From a virus, in IMG/VR virus record IMGVR_UViG_3300007960_006942, positions 1 through 37,827 of that record: 37,827 bases of DNA; one strand, written 5' to 3'. The notes beneath the pieces are model-generated. The model made no database searches. It saw only the letters and a list, made by a program, of their open reading frames with translations, and was not told the origin of the DNA. Below are positions 33,402 to 37,827 of the stretch, piece by piece. Within the stretch, counting starts at the first letter, position 1, and each line of letters opens with the position of its first letter. Both the position numbers and the translations under genes were made by a program.

Positions 33402-34684
33402 GTCTGCAAGCTTCCTAGCGCGGCCAGCATTGATGAGTCTGCTAAAGCAGCATTTTCCATATCCTGAATCTCGGACTCTGACGGTTTCCAGATGTTGTCG
33501 ACAAAATCAGAATATATTTTTTCTACCGTAAAATTACTACGAATGTAACTGCGAAGTGCCGCTGCTTCTTTTCGGTAAAACTCTTCTTTTTCCAAAGCAT
33601 CTTTCAATGCTCTCTTGTAGGACCTCTCTTTTGCATAGGCCCACTTGGAATCCGCTTGGATTACGCCTTTCCAAACAACATTCTTTTGAACTGTTTCAAT
33701 ATCATAATCTACTCTATTCACGCGAGGAATCATTTTACCCTTACTGTTTGGCTTACAAATAAAATCCATTTGTCCAGACCACGCTGTCGTAATAAGAGGC
33801 AAACCATTATAAGCCGCTTCGAATAGCGGTAAACCATACCCTTCTCCGTGACCAATGTTAATAAGACCCTTCATCGTGCGATGCTCATATAGCCATGTAA
33901 GCTGCCCAGGAGTCAGTTCTCCATGAATAAGGTAAACAGAGCACTTCTTATCTCCCAAGGAATCTAAAAACTTCTGTAGATTACTAATCGTATCGATACG
34001 ATCCATAGCTGAATCGGAAGCAATGCTTGTTTTCAATACGAGACCTACTTCTTCATCGTCTCTAAAAGTTTCAATAAACCATTTAATAGTATTTTGTAGA
34101 TTCTTACGAGGGCCCCACTGAGCGACAACTAAAAAGTTTTTACTAGTATCAAACTCAATGTTCACTTCTTCAGGTTCAAAATCACGAACCGGATAGTTGA
34201 CGACTTCTATTGGCTTTGTAACTCCCCAGTTAGGGTTTTGCTCTCCTGTTGCATTATTTTGAACAACGTATGTTGTTTGTTCAAAGACATTCTTTGAATG
34301 GTTTGATACTACAATAACCTTATCGATTAAGTTATTAACTTTATCGATCCATTCAGGAGCTACTTTGGTTGTTTCGATTCCAGCTGTGTAACCAATATTA
34401 ACTGGTGCAATCTTCTCAAACTCATTCGGAATCGTTACTTGAACTGATATATCAAACTGGCCACCTTTTCTTACATATTGAGCCGTTTTCTGTAATAGTT
34501 CATTAAATAATTGTGTCTCCTCATCATCGCCTATAAGCTGGCCTGTACGACCCCACGAAATGTTAACAAGATGAACATCAAAAAGATCTTGCCTTGATAA
34601 TAAAGCTCTGACCGCGAATCGTGCTTGCTCACCATATCCAGATCTTGATAGGACTGGGCCCTTAACTAATACTCTTTTTAACAT
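33398..34684 (-). CDS. GT4-like glycosyltransferase
   Basis: This is a 428-residue GT-B-fold enzyme. The N-terminal 'KGPVLSRSGYGEQARF' is the acceptor-side loop. 'NFLVVAQWGPRKNLQNTI' is the typical start of the donor domain, and 'GHGEGYGLPLFEAAYNGLPL' is the donor-binding E-x7-E signature of GT4. A helical C-terminus follows. Its start overlaps the stop of the other GT4 gene by one base (TAATG). The two are only distantly alike, so they may add different sugars. Confidence 0.88.
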   Translation of the reverse strand: MLKRVLVKGPVLSRSGYGEQARFAVRALLSRQDLFDVHLVNISWGRTGQLIGDDEETQLFNELLQKTAQYVRKGGQFDISVQVTIPNEFEKIAPVNIGYTAGIETTKVAPEWIDKVNNLIDKVIVVSNHSKNVFEQTTYVVQNNATGEQNPNWGVTKPIEVVNYPVRDFEPEEVNIEFDTSKNFLVVAQWGPRKNLQNTIKWFIETFRDDEEVGLVLKTSIASDSAMDRIDTISNLQKFLDSLGDKKCSVYLIHGELTPGQLTWLYEHRTMKGLINIGHGEGYGLPLFEAAYNGLPLITTAWSGQMDFICKPNSKGKMIPRVNRVDYDIETVQKNVVWKGVIQADSKWAYAKERSYKRALKDALEKEEFYRKEAAALRSYIRSNFTVEKIYSDFVDNIWKPSESEIQDMENAALADSSMLAALGSLQT

Positions 34685-35934
34685 TAAAACTTCCTTACCT
34701 CATAGGCTGTGTATCCTTTTCGGTCAGCCCAGGAACCTTTCTCCTCATAGATTGTAGTGAAAAGCTCATCCCAATTTGTTACGAACTTATCAAAGTTAAA
34801 TCGGTCTCTTGTCCAGGCTTGTCCTGCTTGACCGAGTGCTTCTCTCTTTTCTGCTCCCATCTCGTACATCTCAACCAGTGCGTTTACAAAATCGTCTTTA
34901 TTTAGCCTATCTTCATAGATGTATGGTACTTGCTGAGAGCCGATGATAGATTTTGAAGATGGTGTTAATCCAATACCAAAAAACTGTTCACCATCTGTGA
35001 CTTGATCTTGTAATCCTCCTGTCATGTTAACGACGATTGGAGTACCACAAGACAAAGATTCTAAAGTTGAAAGCCCGAATCCTTCAGCATCAGAAATGCA
35101 CAGAGTTATATCAGCCATGTTATATATTGCTGCTAAATCTCCAGCACCAACCTTTTCTTGCGAGAATAGAACTTCACCGTTCGTTAAACCAAGATCGTGA
35201 ATAATTGCTTCTAGATCTTGGCCGTGTTGGTCTTTAACATCAGTATGCATGATAAGGCATGCTTTATCATGCCCAACTCTATCTAAGAACTCCTTAAACC
35301 ACCAGATTAGAGTTCCAGACTGCTTACGGCGAGCATTACGGCTGTTCCACATACATACAAACTTATCATCTAGATTCTTTTCCTTACGCCAAGTGGTGAC
35401 CTTTTCTTTAGGGAAAGTCTTAAAGATATCCGGGTCAACTGCGTGAGGGATATAGGAAGAATCAACTTCTGGCGCCACAGTTTGTGCAATATCGTGCGTA
35501 AGCTTTGATATGCAAGCAATATGATCATTGGAAAGATAGAACTTACGATTAAACTTAGGATACGGATAGTTGTCCCAAACGTGGTAGTAAACCATCGGAA
35601 CATGTGCTCGAATCTCATTCTCGATCGCCCAAAGCCAACCGTAAAAACGAGGATCTGTCATAAACCAAAGAATATCTGGCTTCTGTTGTTGAACCATAGC
35701 ACGGACCATGTCCTGATTTCCGTAACCGTCAACTGGCCATATAATCCAGTCTTCACCCCACTGCTCGGTTCTCTGTGGGTCATAGTTTTGGTGTTTTACG
35801 GCACCTCCAAAAGAAACAAACTGGTACTTACCAGTCTTCAACATTCCTTCAATCATGTACTTTGTTTGAGTTCCGACACCACTCGGAGACAGCGGGTGGT
35901 CGCTGATCGTAAAGATCTTTATTTTATCTGACAT
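34684..35934 (-). CDS. GT4-like glycosyltransferase
   Basis: This 416-residue GT-B enzyme starts 'IFTISDHPLSPSGVGTQTKY' (acceptor loop). It then has 'IPHAVDPDIF', 'FVCMWNSRNARRKQ' and the donor-binding 'ISDAEGFGLSTLESLSCGTP' with E-x7-E. The C-terminal helix is Trp/Arg/Phe-rich. The start has an AGGA ribosome site and lies 8 nt after the nuclease gene. It is the first gene of the glycan block in transcription order. Confidence 0.9.
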   Translation of the reverse strand: MSDKIKIFTISDHPLSPSGVGTQTKYMIEGMLKTGKYQFVSFGGAVKHQNYDPQRTEQWGEDWIIWPVDGYGNQDMVRAMVQQQKPDILWFMTDPRFYGWLWAIENEIRAHVPMVYYHVWDNYPYPKFNRKFYLSNDHIACISKLTHDIAQTVAPEVDSSYIPHAVDPDIFKTFPKEKVTTWRKEKNLDDKFVCMWNSRNARRKQSGTLIWWFKEFLDRVGHDKACLIMHTDVKDQHGQDLEAIIHDLGLTNGEVLFSQEKVGAGDLAAIYNMADITLCISDAEGFGLSTLESLSCGTPIVVNMTGGLQDQVTDGEQFFGIGLTPSSKSIIGSQQVPYIYEDRLNKDDFVNALVEMYEMGAEKREALGQAGQAWTRDRFNFDKFVTNWDELFTTIYEEKGSWADRKGYTAYEVRKF

Positions 35935-35942
35935 TAAAATTC

Positions 35943-36728
35943 CTATCTGCAGTGTTCAGTGTTGCGCAACGAACAGGGATAAGGCTTCAAGCACTTAAGT
36001 CGATTCTTGAATGCGATGCCCTTTTGGATATTGTATATTGCTTGATATAAAAGTTTAAGAGCGTTTTCAGTTTTTTTCGGTCCGCTCGTTACTCTAAATA
36101 TCTCTACTCTGTTACTTTTTGCTGTTCTTTTCAACAAAGCAAAGTGAGTTTCTACATCTTTGGGGTCTAGATTATGCTTCTGGCAAAAGAAGTGCTTGTA
36201 TAAAGTAAGCTGGTATGTGACCATCTTCTCTGCCTTCTTGCGCGAATCCCAGCCCCAAGAGCAAGTCTTCCAGTCAAAGATGTGATATTTGTCTCCCACC
36301 TTAACGACGGCATCAACAAAACCTTTAAAGTTATATCCAAAGTTTTCTATCTCTTCGTATAGAAGTTCCTCGGAAGAGTATACCTCATAATCTCCAAAGT
36401 ATTCTCCAAGAGCATCTTCTACCTCAGCAAGTATTTGAGGTCCAGCAGAGCGCATCTGCTCGACATTCTTCTCATTTACTTCGATATTTTTTTCGGCAAG
36501 TTTTTGTAGTTCCTCATCGAAGCCGATCTGGAATACCTTTACTTCGTCTACGTTCTCGCGCAAAAGCTTCTTCTCGCATACATCGTGGATAGCAGTTCCA
36601 AACGCGGTGTATTCGTTGCCTTCAAATGAAGCAACCTTTTCAATCCAGTTTTTCTTGTGGTAATGAGGGCAATGTGCCCAATCTTTTAGTTCGGAATATG
36701 ATATGTGTGTTTTATTGCTTGTCGTCAT
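35943..36728 (-). CDS. PD-(D/E)XK nuclease with putative Fe-S cysteines (RecB/Cas4-like)
   Basis: This is a 261-residue nuclease. Motifs in order are 'SYSELKDWAHCPHYHKK', 'GTAIHD' (His48), 'FKGFVDAVVK' (Asp139), 'YHIFDWKT' (Asp152, Lys154) and 'VTYQLTLY' (QxxxY-type). This is the PDDEXK_1 layout. Cys20 near the N-terminus and Cys246, Cys252 and Cys260 at the C-terminus are spaced like the iron-sulfur staple of Cas4/AddB/Dna2. It may process DNA ends in phage replication or recombination. It overlaps the metallopeptidase gene by 17 nt. Confidence 0.88.
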   Translation of the reverse strand: MTTSNKTHISYSELKDWAHCPHYHKKNWIEKVASFEGNEYTAFGTAIHDVCEKKLLRENVDEVKVFQIGFDEELQKLAEKNIEVNEKNVEQMRSAGPQILAEVEDALGEYFGDYEVYSSEELLYEEIENFGYNFKGFVDAVVKVGDKYHIFDWKTCSWGWDSRKKAEKMVTYQLTLYKHFFCQKHNLDPKDVETHFALLKRTAKSNRVEIFRVTSGPKKTENALKLLYQAIYNIQKGIAFKNRLKCLKPYPCSLRNTEHCR

Positions 36729-37344
36729 TCAGGATTGCTACTACTTTCTGGTATAGAACCGGGCTTATATTTTTAACATAGCGAGGACCTTCTGTAAAGT
36801 ATTTTTCAAAACCGTTAGCAAAGTATTCCTGAATAGAGGTAGCAGCGTATGGAGAGCAAAATAAACCCATCGTTATGTTTAGTAACGTTGGGTATCCAAC
36901 CACATTAGCTAAAAAGTTATCAAATGCTTCATTGTATTCAAGGTAATCATATCTTCTCTGAGGCATCTCATTGAAACCTTCGGCAGTTAAAAGATGGTAG
37001 AGACGACTTCTTTTTCCAGCGAACTCTGCTATTAGTCTGTCGTCATAAATAAAGTGAGGATCTTCTAACTCTACAGCGTGTGCTACTTCGTGAACAAAGT
37101 TTTCAATCATATCTTCGTTTGTCGGCTCATTCAGTTTCATATAAATGGCGCCGTCGTTGTAAGCAGCATTGCGTCCATCTAAGATTGGATTATCAGAGAT
37201 GTAACAAACATCTACATTTCGCAGTACACAACTTGGTAGCATTTCTTTGATTTGCTCACAGAAGCTTGGGATATTTACTTGTGGTTCTGTCTCACCAAAA
37301 ACAAAAACAGGAATATGATGAATATGATATTCCCTGTTAAACAC
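36712..37344 (-). CDS. HExxH zinc metallopeptidase-like protein
   Basis: This 210-residue protein starts with GTG. The zinc site is 'FVHEVAHAVE' (His85, Glu86, His89), with a third ligand probably Glu173 in 'SIQEYFANGFEKYF'. This spacing and the EYFA pattern recall gluzincins of the anthrax-lethal-factor-like type. There is no signal peptide. It could act in the host cell or be packaged. The GTG start has AAGGG about 9 nt upstream and overlaps the preceding gene by 8 nt. Confidence 0.75.
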   Translation of the reverse strand: MFNREYHIHHIPVFVFGETEPQVNIPSFCEQIKEMLPSCVLRNVDVCYISDNPILDGRNAAYNDGAIYMKLNEPTNEDMIENFVHEVAHAVELEDPHFIYDDRLIAEFAGKRSRLYHLLTAEGFNEMPQRRYDYLEYNEAFDNFLANVVGYPTLLNITMGLFCSPYAATSIQEYFANGFEKYFTEGPRYVKNISPVLYQKVVAILNDDKQ

Positions 37345-37579
37345 TTTTGGTTTCCCTTGTTGTTAGTTGAATGTCTGTTAGTGCTTGCTCATATCCGCGA
37401 AGAAAGTTTTCTTCCGCTACAACCAACAGAAACTCTGGGAACTCGGCTGCAAAGACCTCGACAATCATATCGACTGTGATCTCTTCGGATCTAGCCAGCC
37501 TCTCGCCAATATAATTAACAACTAACTGTTTGAGCCCTGTATCGGTGCTCACAACCTCATTTAAATTCTCGTTTTCCAT
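37337..37579 (-). CDS. Small acidic protein of unknown function
   Basis: I choose ATG 37579 (MENENLNEVV) with GAGG about 7 nt upstream, giving 80 residues; the longer frame to 37630 would run far into phoH. The protein is acidic and probably helical ('LKQLVVNYIGERLARSEEIT', 'ENFLRGYEQALTDIQ'). I recognise no motif. It lies 7 nt after phoH and overlaps the metallopeptidase gene. Confidence 0.65.
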   Translation of the reverse strand: MENENLNEVVSTDTGLKQLVVNYIGERLARSEEITVDMIVEVFAAEFPEFLLVVAEENFLRGYEQALTDIQLTTRETKSV

Positions 37580-37586
37580 TTTAACC

Positions 37587-37827
37587 TCACAGATTTTGTG
37601 CGGCGAAAGTAGCAACTCTTGAACGCTCACCCTTTAATAAGGTTACGTGAGCAGCTAACTCAAAGTCTTTAAACTTCTCAACAGCGTGAGTAAGACCATT
37701 TGTTGTAGCATCTATGTAGACGTTATCAATCTGTTCTACATCGCCTGTTAGCACAATCTTTGTTCCTTCACCAACTCTTGTAATGATAGTCTTTAGTTCG
37801 TGAGTTGTCAAGTTTTGTGCCTCATCA
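37587..37827 (-). CDS. phoH: PhoH-family ATPase, C-terminal fragment (N-terminus beyond window)
   Basis: The frame is open to the right edge. The visible 79 or so residues start in the Walker B motif 'DEAQNLTTHELKTIITRVG', followed by 'TKIVLTGDVEQID' (sensor-like strand) and the usual ending 'LLKGERSRVATFAAQ'. PhoH is a RecA-like ATPase/ribonuclease-related protein common in marine T4-like phages. The natural C-terminus is present; the Walker A part is outside the window. An internal TTG at 37811 is not a start. Confidence 0.92.
   Translation of the reverse strand, partial: DEAQNLTTHELKTIITRVGEGTKIVLTGDVEQIDNVYIDATTNGLTHAVEKFKDFELAAHVTLLKGERSRVATFAAQNL

Overview
This window is a stretch of a tailed-phage genome of the T4-like myovirus superfamily, and the gene content suggests a marine bacterium or cyanobacterium as host. 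The evidence is a gp25-like and a gp6-like baseplate wedge protein next to each other, a T4 gp55-type late sigma factor, a perfect T4-type late promoter box (TATAAATA), and the C-terminal end of a PhoH ATPase. Every gene I accept lies on the minus strand, tightly packed with 1-, 4- or 8-to-65-nt overlaps. The sequence is AT-rich. I see no tRNA, CRISPR array, integrase, att site or insertion sequence. Both ends are open: the left edge cuts a giant structural gene and the right edge cuts phoH.

Layout in transcription order (high to low coordinates). (1) 37.8-35.9 kb: PhoH end, a small unknown protein, an HExxH metallopeptidase and a PD-(D/E)XK nuclease with four cysteines placed like a Cas4-type Fe-S site. 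(2) 35.9-32.1 kb: two GT4-like glycosyltransferases, a GT2-like one, and an unrecognised protein that may be a CMP-sugar transferase. (3) 32.1-29.3 kb: a CMP-ulosonate type block (HAD phosphatase-like protein, DapA/NanA-family lyase, KdsA of the metal-dependent type, NeuA-type cytidylyltransferase). (4) 29.3-19.4 kb: GSCFA protein, C-methyltransferase, RmlC-like cupin, FdtA/QdtA-type ketoisomerase, O-methyltransferase-like protein, 2OG-Fe(II) oxygenase, PglD/NeuD-like acetyltransferase, two DegT aminotransferases, RmlA, RmlB and a further glycosyltransferase. (5) 19.3-18.5 kb: a sulfotransferase-like gene between two similar leader sequences. (6) 18.5-16.5 kb: a late-promoter-driven operon with small proteins, an FmdB zinc ribbon, a membrane-anchored protein and the late sigma factor. 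(7) 16.6-0 kb: tail hub/spike proteins including an M15-type peptidase, a 1566-residue protein of unknown role, gp25, gp6, a DNRLRE-like protein and a >1490-residue LamG protein.

Taken together, RmlA and RmlB would make dTDP-4-keto-6-deoxyglucose. The ketoisomerase, an aminotransferase and the acetyltransferase could turn this into a dTDP-3-acetamido-3,6-dideoxyhexose. KdsA plus the cytidylyltransferase could make a CMP-activated octulosonate-like sugar. Five or so glycosyltransferases and several decorating enzymes (sulfo-, methyl-, acyl-, hydroxyl-) would assemble and modify the glycan. Phages of the marine T4-like group, such as cyanophage P-SSM2, are known to carry LPS gene clusters. Whether the product here is host surface glycan or virion decoration cannot be decided from sequence alone.
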